A stretch of 64,000 nucleotides of DNA from JAPPHY01 sp034423135 (GCA_034423135.1 DAOUJC010000007.1:106559-170558), one strand, 5' to 3'; positions 16,427-24,668 are shown, counted from the stretch's first letter. A program made the numbers and translations. The notes: a model not told the origin generated them from the letters alone.

Positions 16427-16453
16427 GTTACGCGCCGGTTACATTTGCGTTAC
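16427..16453 (-). promoter_or_regulatory. GlnR-like operator upstream of amt
   Basis: Three GTTAC pentamers at 16427, 16438 and 16449 on the plus strand, exactly 11 bp apart, read GTAAC-n6-GTAAC-n6-GTAAC on the amt strand. The spacing and core match the gTnAc-n6-GaAAc half-site layout described for actinobacterial GlnR boxes upstream of amt and glnA. It lies 58-84 bp before the amt start. Confidence 0.5.
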
Positions 16454-16503
16454 AGTGGGACGGAGCGATTGGGACATGGGAGACGGCATTTGAGGAGGGC
16501 GCT

Positions 16504-16534
16504 ATACGCTCTCACTTGAGCAGCGAGAGCGTAT
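16504..16534. other. Perfect 10-bp inverted repeat upstream of amt
   Basis: ATACGCTCTC (16504-16513) pairs with GAGAGCGTAT (16525-16534) across an 11-nt spacer. No T-run follows on either strand, so a protein-binding site is as likely as a terminator. The stretch 16370-16661 otherwise holds the GTAAC repeats, this repeat and the promoter at 16580; I see no gene in it. Confidence 0.5.
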
Positions 16535-16579
16535 CTCCATTGAGGGTGTACAGATAACCCCATCCCCTGCGTCGGGATG

Positions 16580-16609
16580 TTGACGCGGTCAGTTTGGAAG
16601 GTTTATAAT
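16580..16609 (+). promoter_or_regulatory. Near-consensus promoter reading towards the 3' end of the DUF3800 gene
   Basis: TTGACG (16580-16585), 18 bp, TATAAT (16604-16609). Transcription would begin near 16616. The first bases fold into a hairpin (GCCAGTGGTAA ... TTACAACTGGC, about 16619-16653) and the transcript then runs antisense into the DUF3800 gene. No credible protein follows on this strand. It may make an antisense RNA or be a relic of inserted DNA. Confidence 0.45.
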
Positions 16610-16661
16610 TACAGCAGTGCCAGTGGTAATGCTCTGTGAGCGTTACAACTGGCGCTCTGGT

Positions 16662-17444
16662 TTATTGGGCACCCTCTTCCACAGCTTCTTCTTCTTCTTC
16701 AAAGTAGTGGAGACGTTCAGGCATGCGGTGGAGGCCGTGCCAAGAGAATCTGCCGGTTGGATCAAGCATGTCCCCCGTCTTTGCGGCAATGATCCCGTAA
16801 TACCTAACAATGGCGCTTTGGTACGCGTCCGACGGAGGCTTGCCAAATAGCTCTGCCTCTTCATATTGCCTAATGACACCTGCCACCAAGTCAGCCAATT
16901 GAATCCCGGTTGTGAACCTAGAGTCAACGAAATATGGGGTGTCAACCACTTTTGCCATGGCCTGGCCCTCATGGTGTCGATGGAGGAACTGCTCAAATTT
17001 CCTGGACAAACCACCGTATTGGCTGCCGTCACCGTCTACCAACACGACAGCCATTGATGGATTGTCCAGCAACATAGCGTTAACCCGTTGCAGAATATAG
17101 CGATACTGACGAGGAAGGTGTATTGTTTGCCTTGGGATTACTTGGGTAGGTTGCTCCATTATTACCGCGTAAATGGTCAATGGCAGGTTGCGGATCTGGT
17201 CAAAGACACTCTCTATCAATTCTCGTAGTTCGGGTTTTCTTCTGAATGTGCTTCTCTTCAGCAGGTCATGAGCTTTCAACTCTAACGAGGCTCGCTCTTT
17301 GCCAAGCAGTTGCGTTTTGGTCCTGAAGAGTTGCCGATTGATACTCCGCGAATCCTCTTGTGCAAAACAAACAGCGGCCAGGACTGGCCGCTTGCTCGGG
17401 TCGTTCGGATGGGGATGACCGCTTTCGTCAATGAAGACAAGCAT
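16662..17444 (-). CDS. DUF3800 domain protein
   Basis: 260 residues. The N-terminal FIDESGHP, the ELKAHDL motif and the C-terminal TGIQLADLVAGVI are the acidic signatures of DUF3800, an RNase H-like fold often found near mobile or defence genes; a nuclease role is plausible but unproven for this protein. The last residues are a glutamate-rich tail (YFEEEEEAVEEGAQ). Base composition is visibly poorer in GC than that of the neighbours, a sign of transfer. A strong promoter (TTGACA-17-TAGACT) ends 7 bases before the ATG, so the messenger is probably leaderless. Confidence 0.8.
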   Translation of the reverse strand: MLVFIDESGHPHPNDPSKRPVLAAVCFAQEDSRSINRQLFRTKTQLLGKERASLELKAHDLLKRSTFRRKPELRELIESVFDQIRNLPLTIYAVIMEQPTQVIPRQTIHLPRQYRYILQRVNAMLLDNPSMAVVLVDGDGSQYGGLSRKFEQFLHRHHEGQAMAKVVDTPYFVDSRFTTGIQLADLVAGVIRQYEEAELFGKPPSDAYQSAIVRYYGIIAAKTGDMLDPTGRFSWHGLHRMPERLHYFEEEEEAVEEGAQ

Positions 17445-17451
17445 CGAGTTG

Positions 17452-17480
17452 AGTCTATCCCGCTACCACCTAGGTGTCAA
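17452..17480 (-). promoter_or_regulatory. Promoter of the DUF3800 gene
   Basis: On the minus strand TTGACA (17480-17475), 17 bp, TAGACT (17457-17452). The predicted start of transcription coincides with the ATG at 17444. Confidence 0.6.
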
Positions 17481-17521
17481 CGCGGCTGTCTCCCTGCCGC
17501 ATAAGGCGACAGGCCATTCCA

Positions 17522-17550
17522 TTGTGAAGCATTGCACATTCCGGTATACT
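17522..17550 (+). promoter_or_regulatory. Promoter of the cytochrome c gene
   Basis: TTGTGA (17522-17527), 17 bp, TATACT (17545-17550), about 80 bp before the GTG start at 17634. Confidence 0.5.
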
Positions 17551-17633
17551 GTGATAGAGTTCACGCTTGGACAGGGACGGCGGCCTCCACTGTCGGGGCC
17601 TGTAGATCATGTCCGTGTTCCAGAGGAGGGAAT

Positions 17634-18131
17634 GTGAGGCAGGCTTGGGTTCTGACCATTGTAGTATTGCTGACTGCCGCCATAGCATTGGCGTGCGGCG
17701 GCGGGGGAGGCGCAGACCCCACCAACACCAGTGCACCCACGGCGACCAGCGCTCCCACTGCTACCACGCCGCCTGCTGCGGAGCCAACCGCAGCGCCTGC
17801 CACCGAGCCGGCGTCATCCGGCGGCACCACTGCCACCGGTGAAGGCGACCCGGAGGTCGGCAAGGAAATTGCCACCAATCAGGGATGCATCGCCTGCCAC
17901 AGCTGGGATGGCTCCGAGATAGTCGGCCCCACCTGGAAGGGACTGTGGGGGACTACCAGACAGTTCGAGGACGGCGGCAGCGCGATTGTGGACGAGGCCT
18001 TCGTGACGGAGTCCATCCGGGAGCCAAACCTGCGGATCGAAGTCGGCTTCCCTCCTGACACCATGCCCGTTCTTCCTCTCACCGACCAGGAGGTCCAGCA
18101 CATCATCGCTCTGATCAAGTCGCTGCAGTAG
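17634..18131 (+). CDS. Lipoprotein c-type cytochrome
   Basis: 165 residues from GTG 17634, with GGAGG at 17625-17629. A signal segment (VLTIVVLLTAAIALAC) ends in a lipobox cysteine at residue 21, followed by a ~50-residue Gly/Thr/Ala/Pro linker and one monohaem domain: NQGCIACHSWDG (C-X2-C-H), then VGPTWKGLWG and, near the end, PPDTMPVLPLTDQEVQHIIALIK, whose methionine is the likely sixth haem ligand. It resembles the cytochrome domain that follows cytochrome oxidase subunit II. It is a membrane-anchored electron carrier; partners are not encoded nearby. Confidence 0.87.
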   Translation: MRQAWVLTIVVLLTAAIALACGGGGGADPTNTSAPTATSAPTATTPPAAEPTAAPATEPASSGGTTATGEGDPEVGKEIATNQGCIACHSWDGSEIVGPTWKGLWGTTRQFEDGGSAIVDEAFVTESIREPNLRIEVGFPPDTMPVLPLTDQEVQHIIALIKSLQ

Positions 18132-18141
18132 GCTCAAACCT

Positions 18142-18170
18142 GCCTTCGGGACGAAGAGCGCCCTGAAGGC
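18142..18170. terminator. Hairpin between convergent cytochrome c and larB genes
   Basis: GCCTTC (18142-18147) pairs with GAAGGC (18165-18170), extended inward by GGG with CCC. It fills the 41-bp gap between the two stop codons and can serve both transcripts. Confidence 0.5.
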
Positions 18171-18172
18171 TG

Positions 18173-18955
18173 CTAGCTCGGATCAAACGCCTCGCCGCTC
18201 ACCCCGTGGGCGGCGAGGTTTATTACGCCCGCCATGTAGCCCGCACCGAAGCCGTTGTCTATGTTCACCACCGCGATGCCCGGGCTGCAGGCGTTCAGCA
18301 TCGCCAGCAGAGCGGCCAGCCCACCGAAGTTGGCTCCGTATCCGACGCTCGTGGGCACGGCGATGACCGGCGCCGATACCAGCCCGCCAACGAGGCTGGG
18401 CAGAGCGCCCTCCATGCCCGCCACCGCCACGATGACTCTTGCCTCGTGGAGCAGAGGCAAACGCTCCAGCAAACGGTGGACGCCGGCAACGCCCACGTCC
18501 CACAGCCGCTCTACGCCGTTGCCCATGACCTCAGCGGTGACCGCCGCCTCCTCCGCCACCGGCAGGTCCGACGTGCCTGCGGCAACCACCAGCACGCCCG
18601 GGCGCGGCGGCTCGGACGGCTCCGGTCCGGCGACTATGACGCGCGCCATATCGTTGTAGCGGGCTTCCGGCACGGCCAGCCGGACCGACTCGAACGCCTC
18701 CTGCGATGCGCGCGTGATGAGCACGCGAGACGACGCTCCGGCCAGCCGCAGCGCGATCTCGGCGAGCTGTTCGTTGGTCTTGCCAGGCGCGTAGACCACC
18801 TCCGGGAAGCCGGTGCGCAGCTCGCGGTGGTGGTCCACCTTGGCGAAGTCCAGGTCCTCGAACGGGAGAGTGCGGAGCCTGCCCATCGCATCCGGGACGC
18901 TCAGGCTGCCCTGCTGCACCTGCTGCAGGATGTGCTCCAGTTGCTGCTTGTCGAT
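18173..18955 (-). CDS. larB: LarB-like pyridinium-3,5-biscarboxylate mononucleotide synthase
   Basis: LarB carboxylates nicotinate adenine dinucleotide in the synthesis of the nickel-pincer cofactor of lactate racemase. The C-terminal AIR-carboxylase-like domain shows VVAAGTSDLPVAEEAAVTAE, VAGVHRLLERL, VAVAGMEGALPSLVGGL and PTSVGYGANFGG. The usual N-terminal helix (here DIDKQQLEHILQQVQQGSLSVPDAMGRLR) is complete only if translation begins at an ATC codon at 18955-18953, which has GGAGG exactly 5 nt upstream; the first standard start, GTG 18919, has no ribosome site and loses 12 conserved-looking residues. larC and larE are not in the window. Confidence 0.85.
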   Translation of the reverse strand: MDKQQLEHILQQVQQGSLSVPDAMGRLRTLPFEDLDFAKVDHHRELRTGFPEVVYAPGKTNEQLAEIALRLAGASSRVLITRASQEAFESVRLAVPEARYNDMARVIVAGPEPSEPPRPGVLVVAAGTSDLPVAEEAAVTAEVMGNGVERLWDVGVAGVHRLLERLPLLHEARVIVAVAGMEGALPSLVGGLVSAPVIAVPTSVGYGANFGGLAALLAMLNACSPGIAVVNIDNGFGAGYMAGVINLAAHGVSGEAFDPS

Positions 18956-19108
18956 GTCGGCCTCCGCTTACCGGCGCGATCTAGCTGGTGTCGAGGCCTC
19001 CGCGCCGATCGGTGTTCGTCACGTGCATTGTACTACGATTCGCTTCTGCCGCACCTGCGTGATTTGCGCCTTGGCGGTGGTGCGCTTATCATTGTGCCGG
19101 GAGGAGCC

Positions 19109-19588
19109 GTGAAGCACTGCAGGTTCATCGTTGACGCCAACGTGGGGCGACTCGCAAGGTGGCTTAGGATCATGGGCTACGACGCCCTGTTCCTCCCCGG
19201 CGTTGAGGACGCAGACCTGGTGAGGCTGGCCCTTGCGGAAGGCCGCGCGATCCTGACGAGGGACAGGCTCGTGATGCGGCGCCGCGCTATCGCCTCGGGG
19301 CGGGTGAGCGCGCTGCTCATCAGCGGCGACCGGCTCAGCGAGCAGCTGCGGCAGGCGGTCGAGGCATACGGGCTGGATGCATCGGGTGGATTCTCGCGCT
19401 GTGTGGAGTGCAACGAGCCCCTGCTGGCCGTGGAGCGGGAGTCGGCGCGAGGCAGAGTGCCGGACTACGTGTTTGCCACGCAGGAGACATTCGTGGAGTG
19501 TCCGTCCTGCACGCGGCTGTACTGGCGCGGCACGCACTGGCGCAACATGGTCAGCGAGCTAGCGACGGTGGGAGGCGACCGGAGTTGA
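19109..19588 (+). CDS. Mut7-C RNase domain protein with zinc ribbon
   Basis: 159 residues from GTG 19109, preceded by GGAGGAG. The N-terminal PIN-like part has FIVDANVGRLARWLRIMGYDA and GRAILTRD, the acidic residues expected for a nuclease; the C-terminal part is a zinc ribbon, CVECN...CPSC, ending GTHWRNM. This two-part layout is the Mut7-C/DUF82 family, predicted RNases of unknown target. Its TGA overlaps the TTG start of the following deacetylase gene, so the two are coupled. Confidence 0.85.
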   Translation: MKHCRFIVDANVGRLARWLRIMGYDALFLPGVEDADLVRLALAEGRAILTRDRLVMRRRAIASGRVSALLISGDRLSEQLRQAVEAYGLDASGGFSRCVECNEPLLAVERESARGRVPDYVFATQETFVECPSCTRLYWRGTHWRNMVSELATVGGDRS

Positions 19589-20709
19589 GCAGAACCGCAG
19601 CATTCGTATACCACGATCGCCTCTCCCGCCATGTGCTTCGCGATGAACACGTGATGGTGCCCACTCGCCTGCGCTACACGTACGAGCTTCTTGAGTCGTA
19701 CGGGGCATTTGATATGCCCAACGCCGTGCTTGTGGAGCCGCGGCAGGCGACGGTGGAGGAGCTTCTCACGTTTCACACCCGCGAGTACGTGGACTCCGTA
19801 CGTGGTCTGAGCGGCGGTGAGGACTGGCCAAACGCCGCCGCCTACGGCTTCAGCGAACACGGAGACAATCCCGTGTATCCGGGCATGTACGAGGCCGGTC
19901 TCTGGTCAACGGGCGCGTCGCTGACGGCCGCCGAGATGCTTGCCGACGGCAGGGTGGACGTGGCGTTCAACTGCTCCGGCGGTCTTCACCACGCCATGCC
20001 GGGCAGGGCGTCCGGCTTCTGCATCTTCAACGACCCGGTTATCGCTATCAATGCCCTGCTGGAGCGAGGACTGCGCGTGGCCTACGTGGACATCGACGCG
20101 CACCACGGCGACGGCGTTCAGAGCGCCTTCTACGACTCTGATCGCGTGCTCACCGTCTCTATGCACGAGTCTGGCTCCTATCTCTTCCCCGGCACGGGAT
20201 TCGTGGAGGAGGTGGGGGAGGGCAGCGGCCGCGGCTTCTCCGTCAACGTTCCGCTCTTTCCCTACACCGGTGATGAGACGTACCTGTGGGCCCTGCAAGA
20301 GGCGGTCGTTCCGGTAGTGGAGGCGTTCAAGCCGGACGTGCTGGCGACTCAGCTCGGCATGGACCCGTACTTCCGAGATCCCATCACGCACCTGGGTCTC
20401 ACCGTACAGGGCCACGCGCGGATGGTGGAGGAGCTAGGGCGGCTCTGCCCGCGATGGCTGGCCTTTGGCGGCGGCGGTTACGACGTGTCCGCAGTTGCGC
20501 GCGGCTGGACGCTGGACTACGGCGTGATGCTGGAAACGGAGTGGCCGGACGAGATACCGGAGTCCTACCGCGAGCGATACGGCCTGACCGCGCTGCGGGA
20601 CGCGCAGGGGCCGTCCGTGGACGCAGCAGTGGTGGAGAACGGGCGGCGCTTCGCCGAGAGGACTGTGCGGGAGATCGAGAGGCTCATCTTCCCGGCGCAC
20701 GGGCTGTAG
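19585..20709 (+). CDS. Histone deacetylase / AcuC family zinc hydrolase
   Basis: 374 residues starting at TTG 19585, where GGAGGCGACCGGAG supplies the ribosome site. The arginase/deacetylase fold is marked by FVYHDRLSRHVL, the catalytic NCSGGLHHAMPGRASGFCIFND, VAYVDIDAHHGDGVQ (zinc-binding Asp and His), and the C-terminal AFGGGGYD. The C-terminal region (EWPDEIPESYRERYG) is AcuC-like. AcuC deacetylates acetyl-CoA synthetase in Bacillus; polyamine or protein deacetylation is also possible here. Confidence 0.87.
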   Translation: MSRTAAFVYHDRLSRHVLRDEHVMVPTRLRYTYELLESYGAFDMPNAVLVEPRQATVEELLTFHTREYVDSVRGLSGGEDWPNAAAYGFSEHGDNPVYPGMYEAGLWSTGASLTAAEMLADGRVDVAFNCSGGLHHAMPGRASGFCIFNDPVIAINALLERGLRVAYVDIDAHHGDGVQSAFYDSDRVLTVSMHESGSYLFPGTGFVEEVGEGSGRGFSVNVPLFPYTGDETYLWALQEAVVPVVEAFKPDVLATQLGMDPYFRDPITHLGLTVQGHARMVEELGRLCPRWLAFGGGGYDVSAVARGWTLDYGVMLETEWPDEIPESYRERYGLTALRDAQGPSVDAAVVENGRRFAERTVREIERLIFPAHGL

Positions 20710-20744
20710 CGCGTCGTGAGCAGGAAGGGTAGAGCGGTAGCGGC

Positions 20745-22034
20745 CTACTCTGGGCTGCCGCTGCCGGGCTGGGTTTCCGAGTCTTCCCTGCCGTAGCCCT
20801 CCAGATAGCGGAACAGGTCGCTATCAGAGGATAGCACCAGCGTGGTCTCCTCGTTCAGGAAGTTGGCGTAGGCCTCCAGGCTCCGCCGGAATGCGAAGAA
20901 CTCCAGCGCCTCTGACAGCGCTGCGATGTCTAGAGGCTCCAGTGCGCCTTCTCCCGCTGCTCTCAGGCCGCGGAGCGCATTGGCCCGCTCGAAGCCGAGA
21001 GCCTCTTCAAGTGCTGCGAAGTCCGCGTCAGACATGCTCTGCATGGCATCGATGACTTCCGCGAGCGCTCCCGCTCCGAGGATGTTTCCGGCCCTGAGCT
21101 GCGCCTCCGTGCTGCCGGACAGGAGGTCGTCGTTCACCTCGTTGAGCTGGTCAAGCACGGACGGCTCCAGCGATTCGAGCGCGTCCAGGGCGTCCAGCGC
21201 GGCGGGCGAGAGGGCGGAAGTGCCCAGCACCCGGGCGAATATCTGGACGGCCTGTGCTTCACCCTCACCGGAGAGGATGTTGGCGTCCCGCTCGGCTTCA
21301 ACGCGGATTACGCGCACCCTGCGGTTGACGTCGGCGGTGATGGTGAGGAACTGCTCTTCACCTTCGGCTCGGAGGCGCTGCGCCTGGACCGACCGCTCGG
21401 AGCGCATCCTGTCGAACACGCTGGCCTCCGCCGCGGCGGGGAAGTCGGCGCGCTTGATGCGAATGTCCACCACCTGGACTCCCCACTGCTGGTTCTGGGT
21501 GTCTTCCTTCACGCTGTTCAGGGCCAGCTGCATCATGGCCTCGCGGCTGGGGACGCCCGCATCAGTCTGCCTGGGCCTCACGAGGATGGTGCCGTCGTCC
21601 TGGGTGATGGGGTCTCCGCCAATGATGTCACGCCTGTCGCGCACACCGACCTCGTCTCGTATGGCAGACACGGCCAGGTCGCCTATGCGACGGTTCGCGT
21701 TGGTCTCATCCCTCAGGCTCTCGAGGAAGAGCGTGGGGTCTGTGATCTTGTAGCGTACGTAGGCGTCGATCTCAAGGAACTGGCTGTCCCTGTCGGGCAT
21801 GGATGCCACGGGTACGTCGATGCGGAGCAGCCTCCTGTCGAAGCGCACCACAGTCTCTATCGGCGACTTGAACTTCAACCCTGGGGTGAGTACCTCTCGC
21901 TGCACCTGTCCGAATTGGGTGATGACGGCGTACTCGCGCTCATCTACGGTGTAGGCGACACCATATCCCGCGGCCTGTGCCAGCACGGCCACCAGGGCTG
22001 CAATCAGAATCAGTATGCCGAGTATTCTCAACAT
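20745..22034 (-). CDS. hflC: HflC, membrane protease modulator, with inserted domain
   Basis: 429 residues, longer than the ~300-330 usual for HflC. An N-terminal membrane helix (ILGILILIAALVAVLAQAAGYGV) precedes the SPFH/band-7 domain (YAVITQFGQVQREVLTPGLKFKSP...) and the coiled coil SEGEAQAVQIFARVL-like segment at 256-270. The family C-terminus FFAFRRSLEAYANFL...SSDSDLFRYL resumes only at residue 379. Residues 271-378 are an extra acidic, Ala/Leu-rich helical block. HflK/HflC form a cage around FtsH and restrain proteolysis of membrane proteins. hflK is 2 bp upstream. Confidence 0.92.
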   Translation of the reverse strand: MLRILGILILIAALVAVLAQAAGYGVAYTVDEREYAVITQFGQVQREVLTPGLKFKSPIETVVRFDRRLLRIDVPVASMPDRDSQFLEIDAYVRYKITDPTLFLESLRDETNANRRIGDLAVSAIRDEVGVRDRRDIIGGDPITQDDGTILVRPRQTDAGVPSREAMMQLALNSVKEDTQNQQWGVQVVDIRIKRADFPAAAEASVFDRMRSERSVQAQRLRAEGEEQFLTITADVNRRVRVIRVEAERDANILSGEGEAQAVQIFARVLGTSALSPAALDALDALESLEPSVLDQLNEVNDDLLSGSTEAQLRAGNILGAGALAEVIDAMQSMSDADFAALEEALGFERANALRGLRAAGEGALEPLDIAALSEALEFFAFRRSLEAYANFLNEETTLVLSSDSDLFRYLEGYGREDSETQPGSGSPE

Positions 22035-22036
22035 GG

Positions 22037-23098
22037 CTACGGCGTTCCATCCTCTGTCAGCGGCAGGAATTGCAGAAGGTTGCCGCTGGTGTCCTCAGTC
22101 AGCACGAACTTGGTGAGGTCTGGCAGGATGCTCTCCATGGCCTCAAGGTAAAGTCGCTGTCGGGTGACGTCCGGGGCGCTCAGGTACTCGTTCAGCACGG
22201 AGCGGAAGCGGTTGACTTCACCGGTTGCTCTGGCGATGCGCTCCGTCTTGAAGGCCTCCGCGGCCTGTACCACCTGCGCGGCGTCACCCTCTGCTCTGGG
22301 GATGCGGTCCTGCTCGAATGCCCTGGCCTCGTTGATGCGGCTCTCCCTGTCCACGCGTGCGTTCACCACGTCGTCGAACGCGGCGCGCACCTGGTCAGGC
22401 GGGCGGGTGGTCTGGAGTGCCACGGTGTTGACCTGGATGCCGGTCTCGTAGAGGTCCAGAATCTTCTGGAGCTCCTCCCTGGTCTCTGCCTCGACTGCCG
22501 GCCTGTTGAGCACCAGGATGTCGTCGATGCTGCGCTGTCCCACCACCTGGCGAAGCGCGGCCTCCGTGGCGTCCTTGAGCGTGCGACCCTCCGGGTTGCC
22601 CTGCTCGATGCCGCGGAGCACTTCGCCCGGGTCGTCCACGCGGAAGAGGTAGCTTTCGAGGTTCGAGATCTGGTACTGGATCACCATCTGAACGTTGACG
22701 ATGTTCAGGTCGCCGGTGATCATGAGGGCTTCAACGGCCTGATCGGTCGCCGTGCCGGTTGTGGTGGTCAGGAAGCCGAGCTCCATGTTGCGCGTGACGT
22801 CCACGTCAACGATGGTGCGTGCGCCAATGGGAAACGGGAAGTACCAGTGAAGGCCTGGGCCCTCAGTGCTCTGGAAGTCGCCGAAGAACTGGAGTGCTGC
22901 GCGCTCTCGGGGGCCGACCTGGTAGAGTCCGCTGGCAAGCCATGCGATCGAAAGGAGCACCAGCACGCCGAGGATGATGAGCCGGACACCGCCTCCGCCG
23001 AGGCGATTGATTATGTTGCTGAATCCGGAGCCGATGCCCCGGAGGACCTCTTCAACCTGTACCTCGGGCCGCTGACGCTGGCCGCCTGGTTCGAACAT
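22037..23098 (-). CDS. hflK: HflK, membrane protease modulator
   Basis: 353 residues: a polar, Gly-rich N-terminus, one membrane helix (VRLIILGVLVLLSIAWLASGL), then the SPFH domain beginning YQVGPRERAALQFFG, GPGLHWYFPFPIG, and the family motif ALRQVVGQRSIDDIL; the end contains YLSAPDVTRQRLYLEAME, typical of HflK. It forms a complex with HflC and FtsH. Only 2 bp separate it from hflC. Confidence 0.92.
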   Translation of the reverse strand: MFEPGGQRQRPEVQVEEVLRGIGSGFSNIINRLGGGGVRLIILGVLVLLSIAWLASGLYQVGPRERAALQFFGDFQSTEGPGLHWYFPFPIGARTIVDVDVTRNMELGFLTTTTGTATDQAVEALMITGDLNIVNVQMVIQYQISNLESYLFRVDDPGEVLRGIEQGNPEGRTLKDATEAALRQVVGQRSIDDILVLNRPAVEAETREELQKILDLYETGIQVNTVALQTTRPPDQVRAAFDDVVNARVDRESRINEARAFEQDRIPRAEGDAAQVVQAAEAFKTERIARATGEVNRFRSVLNEYLSAPDVTRQRLYLEAMESILPDLTKFVLTEDTSGNLLQFLPLTEDGTP

Positions 23099-23225
23099 AC
23101 TTGTGTCGCTCTGTCTTTCCTGCGCCCTTCATGCCGGAACAGGGCGCTCCGTTAGCAATCTGGACAATAATACCACAAAATCTGAATTGTCCCAACAGCG
23201 CCGTCGCTCGGGCGCGACGCCTTGC

Positions 23226-24542
23226 CTAAGCTCCTCCGGCGGCGCCCGCCACGCTGGGCGAGTAGGTCGCGCTGTGCAGCCTGCTCTTGCGGCGGTCCAG
23301 CGAGCGATACACCTTCAGGTAGTCCATCATGTAGCGCGTTATCAGGAACCGCTTCCGCACCAGCTCCCGCCCCTGCATTCCAAGCCGGTCGGCCTTTTCC
23401 GGGTTCTGCAGCAGGTGGCTCGTCCACTGAGCGCACTCCTCAGGTGAGCTGACCAGGTAGCCGGTCTTGCCGTGAAGCACCTGGAGCGGGATGCCGCCCG
23501 CCCTTCCGCCCACGACCGGCCGGCCCTTCCACAGCGCCTCCGAAACCGCGAGGCCGAAGCCCTCTCGCAGCGACTTCTGGAGCACGACCTGCGCACCGGT
23601 CTGAAATGCGTTCACCTCCCGGTCGCCAATGCCGTTCAGGATGTTGGGCAGGATGTGAACGTCCTGTTCATCACCGGCCGAGGCCTTAACCTGGTCCAGA
23701 TAGGCCCAACCCTCCGGGTCGTCGTCGGCGATGGCCACGAGGAACACGAGTTGCAGTTCGGGAATGCTCGGCTTGATCATCTGGTAGGACTCGAGCACGC
23801 CGAGCGGGTCCTTCCATGCGTCCATGCGCGAGGCCTGAAGCATGATCGGCCTGTCCGGGTCAACGTTGAAGCGCGTGAGCACCTGGCGGATTGTGTCTTC
23901 GGATACGGGGACGTTCTTCTCGCTGAGCGGGTCTATGGCCGGAGCGATCACGCGGATGCGCGGCCCGGCCAGGTCGCGCTTGACGAATTCCTTGAGAGTG
24001 AATATGGCCGTGCCGTAGTCGTGCAGGTGGGGTAGCAGCAGGCTCCAGGCCTCTTGTTGGGCGTTGGTGGTATCGATGTGGCAGCGCCAGATCCACTTGG
24101 AGCCGTCTGCAACAGCCCCGGCCTGCTTCAGGTAGTGCAGCACTCCGGCGGGCTGCGGGTCATGAACTACTACGAAGTCGTAGTCGCCCTCCATGACCTC
24201 GGCTGTGCGCTGGTTGTAGTGTTCCCACGTCGCCCACGTCTCCGGCGTCCACTCCATCTGCATGCCCTGCAGGCTGTTGTGCAGGGCCTTGGTGACTTGG
24301 TAGAACTCGCCGCTGCCTTCCATGATTTGCCATTCGGTCGAAATGCCGACGTCGTTCATGAGGGGCACCAGGGACGAGAGGATCTCGGCGACTCCACCGC
24401 CGCGCGCCGTGGCGTTGATGTGGAGCATGCGCGCGCCGCGCAGGGGTTCGACGAGCCGGTAGATTTCGTCAATGGCTTCGTCGCCGACAAGCGGCCGGTA
24501 GTCCTCGAAGGACTTGGGAGATGTGGCAACCTGGGTCAGCAT
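23226..24542 (-). CDS. treT: GT4 glycosyltransferase, trehalose synthase (TreT)-like
   Basis: 438 residues from the ATG at 24542 with AAGGAG upstream. MLHINATARGGGVAEILSSLVPLM is the TreT-type N-terminal loop; VVVHDPQPAGVL, WIWRCHID, QASRMDAWKDPLGV and the nucleotide-sugar binding EGFGLAVSEALWKGRPVVGGRAGGIPLQV follow. TreT joins NDP-glucose and glucose to give trehalose, often for osmotic or heat protection. The GT4 assignment is firm; the exact acceptor is inferred from similarity. It has an unusually long leader with its own promoter. Confidence 0.85.
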   Translation of the reverse strand: MLTQVATSPKSFEDYRPLVGDEAIDEIYRLVEPLRGARMLHINATARGGGVAEILSSLVPLMNDVGISTEWQIMEGSGEFYQVTKALHNSLQGMQMEWTPETWATWEHYNQRTAEVMEGDYDFVVVHDPQPAGVLHYLKQAGAVADGSKWIWRCHIDTTNAQQEAWSLLLPHLHDYGTAIFTLKEFVKRDLAGPRIRVIAPAIDPLSEKNVPVSEDTIRQVLTRFNVDPDRPIMLQASRMDAWKDPLGVLESYQMIKPSIPELQLVFLVAIADDDPEGWAYLDQVKASAGDEQDVHILPNILNGIGDREVNAFQTGAQVVLQKSLREGFGLAVSEALWKGRPVVGGRAGGIPLQVLHGKTGYLVSSPEECAQWTSHLLQNPEKADRLGMQGRELVRKRFLITRYMMDYLKVYRSLDRRKSRLHSATYSPSVAGAAGGA

Positions 24543-24668
24543 CGTGACTCCTTCCTAAGACGTTGCCGGTCCCGCAGGAAAGACGGCAACTTCGTCGCAC
24601 CTGGACCAGAGGCTAGTAGGGAGAGGCTCCATTGAGGTTTCACCGGCTCCGTAGCGCGCTGCCTGACA

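Noticed and set aside
15149..16519. 456-codon plus-strand frame opposite amt
   Set aside because: Shadow of the GC-rich amt gene; no family motifs, no ribosome site.
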